From: an uncultured Streptococcus sp.
GTDB lineage: Bacteria > Bacillota > Bacilli > Lactobacillales > Streptococcaceae
Direction of reading: 5' to 3'
Assembly: GCA_934216185.1 (NCBI GenBank)
Contig: CAKQBM010000061.1
Span: 1 to 10,844, forward strand
DNA length: 10,844 bases
Both the position numbers and the translations under genes were made by a program. The stretch's first letter is position 1, and every line of letters begins with the position of its first letter. Below, piece after piece: positions 1-7,962 of this stretch. The notes beneath the pieces are model-generated. The model did not search any database, was not told where the DNA came from, and saw only the letters and a list, made by a program, of their open reading frames with translations.

Positions 1-3000
1 AGCATATCGAATTCAAATCCTGGAATGATATTTCCTTCTGTGTCACGTGCAATAATTCTTGGTTTTTCAACTGATGGAGTTGGTGTTGTTACTTTTTCAT
101 AGACGTGCTCTGTATCTCCATTTGGAAGTTTCTTAGTCTCTACGAAGCGGTAACCTGGGATAGCTTTCTTAGGTTGTTCGCCATCTTCACTTGGATTACC
201 TGAAATCTCGTTTCCTTCTTTATCCTTGAATGATGTCTTAACTTTTTCGTAGACGTGCTCTGTATCTCCATTTGGAAGTTTCTTAGTTTCTACGAAGCGG
301 TAACCTGGAATGTCTTTCTTAGGTTGTGTTCCATCCTCTTCAGGTACAACTGGTGTATTATTCTTATCTACAGTAATTGGATTTCCAGCTTCATCTACAA
401 ATGTTGTAACTGGGTGAACTGTTGGTGTGTAAGTTTTTTCAACTTTTGTTCCGTTCGCATCTTTTACTTGAACTGTAACTCCAGTAGCTTTTCCTGCGAA
501 GTCTTTTTCTGGTGTGAATGTAATAACATTATTTGCTAGTGTATATGTACCTTCACCTGGAATTTTCACTTCTGTAGTCGGTTTTCCATCTTTTCCTACT
601 AGTGTAGTAGTTGTTGGATCTAATGCTACATTTTCATGACCTTTGTTGAAGTTTACTGTAGAGTTGTCTTGATCTTTCTTATCAAACACGATTGGTGATG
701 TTTGAGGTTGTGCTTTTGGTCCTTCAGTTTCAGCATTTTCACCTGTTGGTGTTACTGGGGTAACTGTTGGTGTGTATTTAGCCGTTACTGGTGTTCCGTT
801 CTTATCTACACGTTTTACTGTTACTCCTTTTGCTGTTCCTGTGAACTGTGGTTCTGGAGTGAAGGTTACTTTACCGTCTTTGTCAACTGTGTATGTTCCT
901 TCTCCTGGTACTACAACTTTTCCTTCAGGATTTGCTCCTTCTAATGTTGGGGCTACTTCTTCATTGATTGGCACATTAGGGTTTCCTGGTTTAAATGTTG
1001 GGGTTCCCTCTTGTTTAATACCTTGAAGTCCTGTTGTTTCTGCAGGGGTTCCTTCTGGCGTTACTGGGGTAACTGTTGGGGTGTATGTTGCCGTTACTGG
1101 TGTTCCGTTCTTATCTACACGTTTTACTGTTACTCCTTTTGCTGTTCCTGTGAACTGTGGTTCTGGAGTGAAGGTTACTTTACCGTCTTTGTCAACTGTG
1201 TATGTTCCTTCTCCTGGTACTACAACTTTTCCTTCAGGATTTGCTCCTTCTAATGTTGGGGCTACTTCTTCATTGATTGGCACATTAGGGTTTCCTGGTT
1301 TAAATGTTGGGGTTCCCTCTTGTTTAATACCTTGAAGTCCTGTTGTTTCTGCAGGGGTTCCTTCTGGCGTTACTGGGGTAACTGTTGGGGTGTATGTTGC
1401 CGTTACTGGTGTTCCGTTCTTATCTACACGTTTTACTGTTACTCCTTTGGCTGTTCCTGTGAATTGTGGTTCTGGAGTGAAGGTCACTTTACCGTCTTTG
1501 TCAACTGTGTATGTTCCTTCTCCTGGTACAACTACTTTTCCTTCAGGGTTTGCACCTTCTAATGTTGGTGCTACTTCTTCATCGATTGGAACATTAGGGT
1601 TACCTGGTTTGAATGTTGGTGTTCCCTCTTGTTTAATACCTTGAAGTCCTGTTGTTTCTGCAGGAGTTCCCTCTGGTGTTACTGGGGTAACTGTTGGTAC
1701 ATATTTCTTCGTAACAACTTTACCATTCTCATCTTCAACTTGAACGGTTACTCCATCAGCTGTTCCAGTGAATGTCTTAACTGGTGTAAATGTAATTGCA
1801 CCATCTTTCAATTCATATTTTCCAACTTCTGGTACAGTAATCGTTGTAACTTTTTCACCATTTCCATTGACTAATGTTAATGTATCTTGTTTTAATTCAA
1901 CTCTTTCATGACCTGTTTCAAAGTTTACTGTTGTATTATCAGATTCATCTTTTTGATTGAATACGATTGGTGATGTTTGAGCAATTCCTTGTGGTCCAGT
2001 CGTTGCTGAATCTTTACCTGTTGGCGTTACTTCGATAACAGTTGGAGTGTAAGTAGTTTCTACTTTTGTTCCATTCACATCTTTGATTTGAACTTTAACT
2101 GGTGTAGCTTCTCCTGCGAAGTCTTTATTTGGTGTAAAGGTAATAGTTTTATTAGCTTTATCCAATTCATACTTACCTTGAGGAGTTGTTACGCTAGTTA
2201 CCTCTTCTCCAGCTTCATTTAATAATGTTAATGTATCTGGATTTAATTCTGTTCTTTCACCTTTAGGACCTTGCTCAATTCCCTTATTGAAGTTAACAGT
2301 TTTCCCTTTATCGTCTCCAGTTTCCTCAGTATCTAGCACGATTGATGAAGTTTGTACTTTACCTTGTACATCACTTGTTGTAGAGCTTTCAGCTGTTGGT
2401 TTTACTGGAACGATTTCTGGTTTGTATGTTGCTTTTGAAGTAATTGTCGCTGGCTCATTTTTCTCATTTGTTACAGTTACTGTTGCTTCTACTTCAATTG
2501 CTGGAACATCCCCTGTGTAGCTTGGTACTGGTGTGAAGGTTACTTTTCCAGTTTCGTCAATGACAAATGTTCCTTTTCCTTCTACTATTACAGAGTCTTT
2601 TGGGGTGTTGTCTGTTGGATCAACTAGTTTACGACTTGTGATTGATGCATTTGTGACACCTTCTGGAATTGTAAATGTTGGGGTTCCTTCTTGTGGTAGA
2701 CCTTGGATATTTTTAGATGTTTTATTTTCTGGAGTTACTGTTAATGGAGTTACTTTTGGTGTGTACTTCGCATCTTTTGTTTCTCCGTTTTCATCTGTTG
2801 CTTGAACTTTAATTCCATCAGCGGTTCCTGTGTATCCTGCTTTTGGAATGAATGTTACTTGGCCAGTTGTTTTATCAATTCTATAGGTTCCTTGTTCTGG
2901 TACATCAATTTCTTCATCATCTACTGGTGTATTCGTTGTCGGATTAATTAATTTATATCCTGTAATACGTACATCTGGACTTGAAATTGTGAATTCTGGT

Positions 3001-6000
3001 TTTCCAGTTTGTGTCTTACCTTGAGGCGCTTCTGTCTCCTTAGGAGTACCTTCCATTGTTACATCTATAACTGTTGGAGTGTAAGTAGTATCCACTTTCG
3101 TACCATTCACATCTTTGATTTGAACTTTAACTGGTGTTGCTGTTCCTACAAAGTCTTTATTTGGTGTGAATGAAATTGTTTTGTTAGCTTTATCTAACTC
3201 GTACTTACCTTGAGGTGTTGTTACACTAGTTACTTCTGCACCTGTTGAATCCAATAATGTTAGAGTTTCAGGATCTAACTCAACACGTTCTCCTTTTGGT
3301 CCTGTTTGAGTTCCTTTATCAAAGTTAACTGTCTTACCTTTATCGTCTCCAGTTTCTTCTGTATCTAGCTTGATTGGTGATGTTTGTACTTTTCCTTGTA
3401 CATCACTTGTTTCAGATTTTTCAGCTGTTGGGGTTACAGGAGTAATTGTTGGTGTGTACATTGTTTGTACTTTTACATTATTTGATCCTGTTGCTTGTAC
3501 AACTGCTGGTTCTACTTCACCTGTATAAGTTTTATCTGTTGGTGTAAGTGTTACTTCTCCAGTTACTGGATCAATTGTGTACGTACCAATTACATCAGTT
3601 GTTCCTTTTTTGTATGCAGGAGTTGTTGTTACTTCAGCTCCATCTTTTACAAGTGTGTAACTATTTTCTTTAATCGTTACTTCTTTTTGTTCACCATTTA
3701 CTTCTACTGTACTTCCAGTGAATGTTGGTGTTCCTTTTTGTTCTAAACCTTGTAAGTTTGCTGATGTTGCTGGTGTTTTACCTAACTCTAGAGGAACGAT
3801 TTCTGGTTTGTATGTTGCTTTTGAAGTAATTGTAGCTGGTTCATTCTTCTCGTTTGTTACAGTTACTGTTGCTTCTACTTCAATTGCTGGTACTTCACCT
3901 GTGTAGCTTGGTACTGGTGTGAAGGTTACTTTTCCAGTTTCGTCAATGACAAATGTTCCTTTTCCTTCTACTGTTACAGAGCCTTTTGGTGTGTTGTCTG
4001 ATGGATCAACTAGTTTACGACTTGTAATTGAAGCATTTGTTACACCTTCTGGAATTGTAAATGTTGGGGTTCCTTCTTGTGGTACACCTTGGATATTTTT
4101 AGATGTTTTGTTTTCTGGAGTTACTGTTAATGGAGTTACTTTTGGTGTATACTTCGCATCTTTTGTTTCTCCGTTTTCATCTGTTGCTTGTACTGTGATT
4201 CCATCAGTTGTTCCTGTGTATCCTGGTTTTGGAATAAATGTTACTTGACCAGTTGTCTTGTCAATCTTATATGTTCCTTGTTCTGGAACTTCGATTTCAG
4301 TACTATCTACAGGTGTTTTGCTTACTGGATCTACTAGTTTGTATCCTGTAATTTGCACATTTGGACTTGAAATTGTGAATTCTGGTTTTCCAGTTTGTGT
4401 TTGTCCTTGTGGTGCTTCTGATGTCTTATCAACACTTTCCATTGTGACATCTGTAACTGTTGGAGTATAAGTTGTTTCAACTTTTGTTCCATTCACATCT
4501 TTGATTTGAACTTTAACTGGTGTTGCTGTTCCTACAAAGTCTTTATTTGGTGTGAATGAAATTGTTTTGTTAGCTTTATCTAACTCGTACTTACCTTGAG
4601 GTGTTGTTACACTAGTTACTTCTGCACCTGTTGAATCCAATAATGTTAGAGTTTCAGGATCTAACTCAACACGTTCTCCTTTTGGTCCTGTTTGAGTTCC
4701 TTTATCAAAGTTAACTGTCTTACCTTTATCGTCTCCAGTTTCTTCTGTATCTAGCTTGATTGGTGATGTTTGTACTTTTCCTTGTACATCACTTGTTTCA
4801 GATTTTTCAGCTGTTGGGGTTACAGGAATAATCGTTGGTGTATAAGTACCAGTTAATGTTTTCTTCGTAATATTACCATCTTTATCATGAGATAATTCAA
4901 CTTCAGCTGAAACGGTTACTGGCGCTGGAACTCCTTGGAAATCTTTATTTGGTGTGAATGTTACTTCTCCAGTTTCAGGTACAATTGTATATGTACCAAT
5001 TACTTTATTCGTTCCTTGTTCTAATGCATTAACTGTCGTTGCCTCAGTAACTGTATTTGACGTTGGATCAACAAGTTTTGCTGGATATTTCGCTGAAGGT
5101 TTAACCGGTTCTTTGGCAGATTCTACATTAAATGTTGGTTGCCCTTTTTGTGGTAATCCTTGTAGATTTCTACTTTCAGCATTATTTGCACTAGTAGTAA
5201 TCTCTCCTGGAACTCTAACTTCTGGAATATACATTCCATCCATTGAGTCTAAAACACTATTGATATTTGTAATGCTCGGATCATTTGTTGGATTAAAGAC
5301 TCCCCAATCAGTCGTTGTTTTATTCGTATCTTGACGACGAATAGAGACACCGTGTGCTTTACCGATGAATCCATCAGCTGGTGTAAATTCTACTTTTACA
5401 TCAATGCCATTTTCAGCTACGATAAATTTATATGTTCCTTCTCCTTCTACTGTATAAGTATTATCAGAAGTTAATGTAACTTGTTGACCAGTTTTATTAT
5501 CAAAATACACTGGCGCTACAGTTTTATCAATCTCAACAGGAGGATTTCCATCAAGATAAACATTTTTCTTTCCTTCAGTAATTGTAAAGTGGATTTCTTC
5601 TTTTTGTGTTTCTTTAATATTACCAATAGTTTCTTTCTTTTCCCCTTTTGGTGGATGCGTGATTTTTGTTTTGAAGTCTTCTACTTCACCACTAAAAGCA
5701 TTACCTGTCGGATTTTCAATTTCAGCTTTATTCGTTGCGATACGAACCCTTGTACCAGCTTCAAGTAAATCTCCTGCATCTCTTGAAGATTTATTTTTAA
5801 ACTCTAAAGATACTTCACCGTCTTTTGTAATTTCTGCGATTTCAGAACCTTCATCTTCATCGAATTTGCCATTGTTGTTAAAATCGATCCACGAACGGAT
5901 ATAAGCTTTCTCTGCTCCACCAGTATGAGCTTGAACATTTAATTTATAATAACCTTTTTTAGAAATATTTGCCTTGATAATATTTCCTTCACTATCTTTT

Positions 6001-7892
6001 AGATTATCAGGGAGTAATTGATTGATTCCTTCATCTGCATCGCTATCATTATCATCACCATACCAATCTTTAGTAGTACCTGTGTCCATATCTGGTCGTG
6101 TACTTCCTAAATATGGTTGTTTTACTTCACCACCCGTTACACCATCTACAGTATTAATCGTATGAGATGCTTTCCCATAACTTTCAGGAGCATCTCCTTC
6201 ATCAATTGGAATCACACCCATCATAGCACTTTGTATCCCTGATGATAAAATATACAATCCAACTTCAGTTGCATCTTTTGTCATCAATACTGGAAGACTA
6301 TAACCACCAGAAGAAGTAACAGGACCAAATACTCCTGTTCCTAGACCTCCCATTTCTTGATCCGGGTTAGTCATATATTTTGGAGCAAATTTTGTTCCAT
6401 CAGCTAACGTTAGAAAACCTCCTCTCATTGCACCTGAGAGCTGAGCAAAATTATTCCAACTTGCTACTTGCGGATAATCTTCATGTCTTAAATTATAATA
6501 ATTGATTGGTTTATAAGGTGTGGGTGTAAACGTCCCACCTACAAACCTTTCTTTTTTCAATTCAATCACTCGCTCCCACGGGCTACCATTTGTTGTTAAA
6601 ATGATATTTTCTCCATCGTTCGCACTCTCGGCATCATTCATAATAACTGCTGGACGAACATTTTTCCCCTTATAAGTTGCGCTAATTTCAAATTGTACCC
6701 CAATATTTGAGTAAGCACCTGCTCCAATTGCTGTCTTCTTATTTCCTGTATTAATTCCATTATTTCGAACTTCAGACCATGTACCATCTTGTTGGTCAGC
6801 TGTTACTCTAGAAGGTCCACTGCCTTCGCCAAAATGTTGGTTTGTAGCATTTGGATTGAAAGTTGCTTTTTCTTCTTCTGAAGCATTAGCTGCTTCCATA
6901 CGTTTTCTATAAATTTCTGTTGCTTGGAAAGGTTTCAATGATTTAACTTTGATATTAATAACGTATCCTGAAATCACTTCTTTTTTATAAATTGAACCTT
7001 CTTTTAAGTAAATCTTTCCACCTTCATTATCTACATTTTGCCAGTTAGCAACATCACCAAAATCTAACCATGTAATTTGTTTTGTTAGTGATTCCGCAGT
7101 AGCTCTATCAGTATAACCATCTCTTGTCGCAGCTGGTGTACTTGTCGCATCTACTACATCTGCGCCAACACCTGTACCAGCTGCTCCGCCTTCTCTGAAA
7201 CCAGTTCCTTCTTGCATCTTTTTACCATTACGGCTATCAGTGTTTTTATTTTCTTTTACTGTTTCTTCAGCTTTAATGGATTTTAAAATAGAAGTTAAGG
7301 AGCTAATTTCTTTAGCTTTCGCATCTACTTCTTTTTGAGTAGTATTCAAAGCTTCTAGATATTGTCTAGCATCAGCAACAAGTTTTTCAGCATTTTGGAT
7401 TTGAGAAGCTTGTTTTTTATTTCCTCGGATACGTTCTAGTTGAGTTTCCAAATCTGCTAAGTTAGCTCTCAACGTAGATGAGTTGACAGTTTCTTTATCT
7501 ACACTGTTTACTTTATTTTCTGATACTTCCTTAGTTTCAGGAGTTTCCTTCGTTTCGGCCACTTGAGGGCTTGTTGCTGGGACGGTTTCTTCTTTCGTTC
7601 TAGATTTTGGTGTTTCTGTACCTACTTCTGGAGCCTTTTCTTGTTTTGATTCAGCCGTACCCTTTGATTTATCTGCAGATTGGAGTTCCTCCCCATCCTT
7701 TGATGTTACCATAGCTGTAGTCTCGGCATTTTGCTCATTAGCGCTTACTTGATCCACATGGTAACCGAATAAAAATCCTGTCCCAACCAATACACTTGCT
7801 GCACCAATTTTTAGTTTTTTGATAGAATATTTTTCATATTTATTCCCACAAAAATAACGATGATCTTTTTCTTGTTTCGATAGTTTAAACAT
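1..7892 (-). CDS. cshA: CshA-family fibrillar surface adhesin, C-terminus outside window
   Basis: Predicted giant wall-anchored adhesin. By analogy with streptococcal CshA it binds host ligands such as fibronectin and partner bacteria through its N-terminal head, held out on a repeat stalk. The frame is open for 2630 codons from ATG at 7892 and runs off the left edge, so the stop and sorting signal are not seen. The start is supported by AAAGGTGG five bases upstream and by a YSIRK-class signal peptide directly after it. Domain order by approximate residue: signal peptide 1-51; charged, disordered and coiled-coil leader 52-215; NR2-like domain 272-636 beginning TWLDFGDVANW; GEVED domain 641-742 with GEVEDF at 735-740; a divergent linker; about 14-15 CshA-type repeats of 100-130 residues ending in motifs such as TYTPTVTPVTP; then short VDxxGxxI modules. 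Known CshA proteins share this NR1-NR2-NR3-repeat plan. The symbol is given at family level only, because a paralogue lies just upstream and orthology is untested. Confidence 0.93.
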   Translation of the reverse strand, partial: MFKLSKQEKDHRYFCGNKYEKYSIKKLKIGAASVLVGTGFLFGYHVDQVSANEQNAETTAMVTSKDGEELQSADKSKGTAESKQEKAPEVGTETPKSRTKEETVPATSPQVAETKETPETKEVSENKVNSVDKETVNSSTLRANLADLETQLERIRGNKKQASQIQNAEKLVADARQYLEALNTTQKEVDAKAKEISSLTSILKSIKAEETVKENKNTDSRNGKKMQEGTGFREGGAAGTGVGADVVDATSTPAATRDGYTDRATAESLTKQITWLDFGDVANWQNVDNEGGKIYLKEGSIYKKEVISGYVINIKVKSLKPFQATEIYRKRMEAANASEEEKATFNPNATNQHFGEGSGPSRVTADQQDGTWSEVRNNGINTGNKKTAIGAGAYSNIGVQFEISATYKGKNVRPAVIMNDAESANDGENIILTTNGSPWERVIELKKERFVGGTFTPTPYKPINYYNLRHEDYPQVASWNNFAQLSGAMRGGFLTLADGTKFAPKYMTNPDQEMGGLGTGVFGPVTSSGGYSLPVLMTKDATEVGLYILSSGIQSAMMGVIPIDEGDAPESYGKASHTINTVDGVTGGEVKQPYLGSTRPDMDTGTTKDWYGDDNDSDADEGINQLLPDNLKDSEGNIIKANISKKGYYKLNVQAHTGGAEKAYIRSWIDFNNNGKFDEDEGSEIAEITKDGEVSLEFKNKSSRDAGDLLEAGTRVRIATNKAEIENPTGNAFSGEVEDFKTKITHPPKGEKKETIGNIKETQKEEIHFTITEGKKNVYLDGNPPVEIDKTVAPVYFDNKTGQQVTLTSDNTYTVEGEGTYKFIVAENGIDVKVEFTPADGFIGKAHGVSIRRQDTNKTTTDWGVFNPTNDPSITNINSVLDSMDGMYIPEVRVPGEITTSANNAESRNLQGLPQKGQPTFNVESAKEPVKPSAKYPAKLVDPTSNTVTEATTVNALEQGTNKVIGTYTIVPETGEVTFTPNKDFQGVPAPVTVSAEVELSHDKDGNITKKTLTGTYTPTIIPVTPTAEKSETSDVQGKVQTSPIKLDTEETGDDKGKTVNFDKGTQTGPKGERVELDPETLTLLDSTGAEVTSVTTPQGKYELDKANKTISFTPNKDFVGTATPVKVQIKDVNGTKVETTYTPTVTDVTMESVDKTSEAPQGQTQTGKPEFTISSPNVQITGYKLVDPVSKTPVDSTEIEVPEQGTYKIDKTTGQVTFIPKPGYTGTTDGITVQATDENGETKDAKYTPKVTPLTVTPENKTSKNIQGVPQEGTPTFTIPEGVTNASITSRKLVDPSDNTPKGSVTVEGKGTFVIDETGKVTFTPVPSYTGEVPAIEVEATVTVTNEKNEPATITSKATYKPEIVPLELGKTPATSANLQGLEQKGTPTFTGSTVEVNGEQKEVTIKENSYTLVKDGAEVTTTPAYKKGTTDVIGTYTIDPVTGEVTLTPTDKTYTGEVEPAVVQATGSNNVKVQTMYTPTITPVTPTAEKSETSDVQGKVQTSPIKLDTEETGDDKGKTVNFDKGTQTGPKGERVELDPETLTLLDSTGAEVTSVTTPQGKYELDKANKTISFTPNKDFVGTATPVKVQIKDVNGTKVDTTYTPTVIDVTMEGTPKETEAPQGKTQTGKPEFTISSPDVRITGYKLINPTTNTPVDDEEIDVPEQGTYRIDKTTGQVTFIPKAGYTGTADGIKVQATDENGETKDAKYTPKVTPLTVTPENKTSKNIQGLPQEGTPTFTIPEGVTNASITSRKLVDPTDNTPKDSVIVEGKGTFVIDETGKVTFTPVPSYTGDVPAIEVEATVTVTNEKNEPATITSKATYKPEIVPVKPTAESSTTSDVQGKVQTSSIVLDTEETGDDKGKTVNFNKGIEQGPKGERTELNPDTLTLLNEAGEEVTSVTTPQGKYELDKANKTITFTPNKDFAGEATPVKVQIKDVNGTKVETTYTPTVIEVTPTGKDSATTGPQGIAQTSPIVFNQKDESDNTTVNFETGHERVELKQDTLTLVNGNGEKVTTITVPEVGKYELKDGAITFTPVKTFTGTADGVTVQVEDENGKVVTKKYVPTVTPVTPEGTPAETTGLQGIKQEGTPTFKPGNPNVPIDEEVAPTLEGANPEGKVVVPGEGTYTVDKDGKVTFTPEPQFTGTAKGVTVKRVDKNGTPVTATYTPTVTPVTPEGTPAETTGLQGIKQEGTPTFKPGNPNVPINEEVAPTLEGANPEGKVVVPGEGTYTVDKDGKVTFTPEPQFTGTAKGVTVKRVDKNGTPVTATYTPTVTPVTPEGTPAETTGLQGIKQEGTPTFKPGNPNVPINEEVAPTLEGANPEGKVVVPGEGTYTVDKDGKVTFTPEPQFTGTAKGVTVKRVDKNGTPVTAKYTPTVTPVTPTGENAETEGPKAQPQTSPIVFDKKDQDNSTVNFNKGHENVALDPTTTTLVGKDGKPTTEVKIPGEGTYTLANNVITFTPEKDFAGKATGVTVQVKDANGTKVEKTYTPTVHPVTTFVDEAGNPITVDKNNTPVVPEEDGTQPKKDIPGYRFVETKKLPNGDTEHVYEKVKTSFKDKEGNEISGNPSEDGEQPKKAIPGYRFVETKKLPNGDTEHVYEKVTTPTPSVEKPRIIARDTEGNIIPGFEFDM
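90..410 (-). repeat. Two short VDxxGxxI / IPGYRFVET modules of gene A
   Basis: Module one (about 243-410) begins TTFVDEAGNPI, and module two (about 90-242) begins TSFKDKEGNEI. Both end with IPGYRFVETKKLPNGDTEHV at the protein level and are nearly identical in DNA there. Gene B has three modules of the same type. They lie between the fibril repeats and the wall anchor in gene B, so gene A's C-terminus is probably not far beyond the edge, though other modules may follow. Confidence 0.85.
781..1677 (-). repeat. Three tandem 309-bp units (F-type CshA repeats)
   Basis: Units of 103 codons repeat at an exact 309-bp period. Bases 781-1139 equal 1090-1448 without a mismatch, so the units at 781-1089 and 1090-1398 are identical. 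The third (about 1399-1677) has scattered changes, such as G for T at 1449. The unit motifs are GLQGIKQEGTPTFKPGNPNV and GVTVKRVDKNGTPVTA. This is the newest-looking tandem expansion in the window, and copy number is likely to vary between strains. Confidence 0.93.
2407..3459 (-). repeat. A-B-C superrepeat, distal copy
   Basis: This stretch matches 3793-4845 at a constant offset of 1386 bp (462 codons). Homology starts at GGAACGATTTCTGG (2407 and 3793) and fades after about 3459 and 4845. Most differences I checked in the C unit are single bases, many of them silent, whereas the A unit is identical. The edges coincide with inter-domain linkers, so unequal exchange here would add or remove whole domains. 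Confidence 0.9.
3103..3441 (-). repeat. 339-bp perfect repeat, distal copy
   Basis: Compared base by base, 3103-3441 equals 4489-4827 with no difference, beginning CCATTCACATC and ending GGTTACAGGA. The flanks differ at once (TA versus TT before it, G versus A after it). It covers most of one A-type domain. Confidence 0.93.
3793..4845 (-). repeat. A-B-C superrepeat, proximal copy
   Basis: Partner of 2407-3459. The D-type unit at 3442-3790 separates the two copies, and a divergent D' unit (4828-5205) precedes this one; both D units contain VIGTYTI followed by TGEVT. The stalk therefore reads D'-A-B-C-D-A-B-C-A', a four-domain block duplicated once. Confidence 0.88.
4489..4827 (-). repeat. 339-bp perfect repeat, proximal copy
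   Basis: Identical partner of 3103-3441. Perfect identity inside a more diverged superrepeat suggests recent gene conversion of this domain, or a younger exchange than the original duplication. Confidence 0.93.
5667..5972 (-). other. GEVED domain (NR3-like) of gene A
   Basis: Residues about 641-742. SWIDFNNNGKFDEDE looks like a Ca-binding loop with alternating Asp, Asn, Gly and Glu, and GEVEDF at 735-740 is the family's closing signature. GEVED domains are beta-sandwich modules common in bacterial surface and secreted proteins. Here the domain joins the head to the stalk. Calcium binding is inferred from the residue pattern only. Confidence 0.8.
5985..7077 (-). other. CshA NR2-like non-repetitive adhesion domain
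   Basis: Residues about 272-636 of gene A are unique, non-repetitive and rich in aromatic and Gly residues. They start with TWLDFGDVANW and include VQFEISATYKGKNVRPAV, MNDAES and GSPWERV. In CshA the NR2 domain occupies this position, just before the GEVED/NR3 region, has a similar size of roughly 320 residues, and is the fibronectin-binding 'catch-clamp' domain. The ligand here is inferred. An acidic stretch (DDNDSDADE near residue 610) ends the region and could bind metal. Confidence 0.75.
7258..7739 (-). other. Disordered and coiled-coil leader (NR1-like) of gene A
   Basis: Residues 52-about 135 are rich in Glu, Lys, Thr, Ser and Pro, with no hydrophobic core, and look disordered. Residues about 138-211 show heptad-like spacing of Leu, Ile and Ala (for example ANLADLETQLERI and LVADARQYLEAL) and probably form a coiled coil. 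CshA NR1 is described as intrinsically disordered, so the helical part is a local variation or a separate spacer. The role is inferred from position. Confidence 0.6.
7740..7892 (-). other. YSIRK-type signal peptide of gene A
   Basis: Residues 1-51: a basic N-terminus, YSIKK at 22-26 followed by LKIGAASVLVG, a hydrophobic core reaching FLFGY, and a likely signal peptidase site after VSA (residues 49-51). YSIRK/GxxS signals in streptococci and staphylococci direct secretion at the division septum and are typical of LPXTG proteins. This supports both the chosen start and wall anchoring, although gene A's own LPXTG is outside the window. Confidence 0.93.
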
Positions 7893-7897
7893 AATTT

Positions 7898-7905
7898 CCA
7901 CCTTT
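7898..7905 (-). promoter_or_regulatory. Ribosome-binding site of gene A
   Basis: AAAGGTGG on the minus strand, five bases (AAATT) before ATG at 7892. It is a strong match to the anti-Shine-Dalgarno sequence and fixes the start. Confidence 0.9.
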
Positions 7906-7921
7906 ATATATATATATATAT
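7905..7921 (-). repeat. (TA)8 tract in the gene A leader
   Basis: Eight TA dinucleotides plus a T lie between the -10 element and the ribosome-binding site, touching the latter. Bases 7915-7922 can also pair with 7937-7944 (TATATATG with CATATATA), a weak AU hairpin. Dinucleotide tracts can gain or lose units by replication slippage, which would change leader structure and spacing upstream of the Shine-Dalgarno but not the reading frame. Confidence 0.9.
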
Positions 7922-7953
7922 GCATGATAGACTAGACATATATAACTTGATAC

Positions 7954-7962
7954 ATTATATCA
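7954..7962 (-). promoter_or_regulatory. Extended -10 promoter of gene A
   Basis: On the minus strand TGATATAAT (7962-7954) is a perfect extended -10 (TG, one base, TATAAT). No good -35 lies 17 bases upstream, only an AT-rich stretch, which fits an extended -10 promoter. Transcription would start near 7947 and leave a leader of about 55 bases. Confidence 0.7.

Larger units (their letters stand above)
411..5210 (-). repeat. CshA-type fibril repeat array of gene A (about 14-15 units)
   Basis: Successive units of about 100-130 residues share the frame 'LQG..Q.G.P.F', 'VxGxGTYxxDxxxGxVTFTPxxxFxGxAxxVxVxxxDxNG' and 'YTPTVTPVTP'. Approximate units in coding order: D' 5205-4828, A 4827-4447, B 4446-4130, C 4129-3793, D 3790-3442, A 3441-3061, B 3060-2745, C 2744-2407, A' 2400-2030, E 2029-1678, F 1677-1369, F 1368-1060, F 1059-742, E' 735-411. 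Such repeats form beta-rich domains that stack into the visible fibril of CshA-bearing streptococci. Unit edges are read by eye and may be off by several residues. Long units (A, A', E, E') carry an extra TVNF...LTL segment that short ones (B, F) lack. Confidence 0.9.

Noticed and set aside
411..5210. CRISPR array as an explanation for the regular repeats
   Set aside because: Repeat units are 300-390 bp, coding and in frame, with no short direct repeats separated by unique spacers.
255..5904. Many plus-strand open frames of 60-130 codons across gene A
   Set aside because: They lie antisense to a continuous minus-strand frame, repeat in step with its repeats, lack ribosome-binding sites and give Cys/Phe-rich or Val/Ser-rich low-complexity peptides. 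They are shadows of the repeat codons.
1..7892. Frameshift or pseudogene in gene A
   Set aside because: The codon phase at the start (7890) and at the left edge is the same, protein motifs stay in that phase throughout, and I saw no stop codon.
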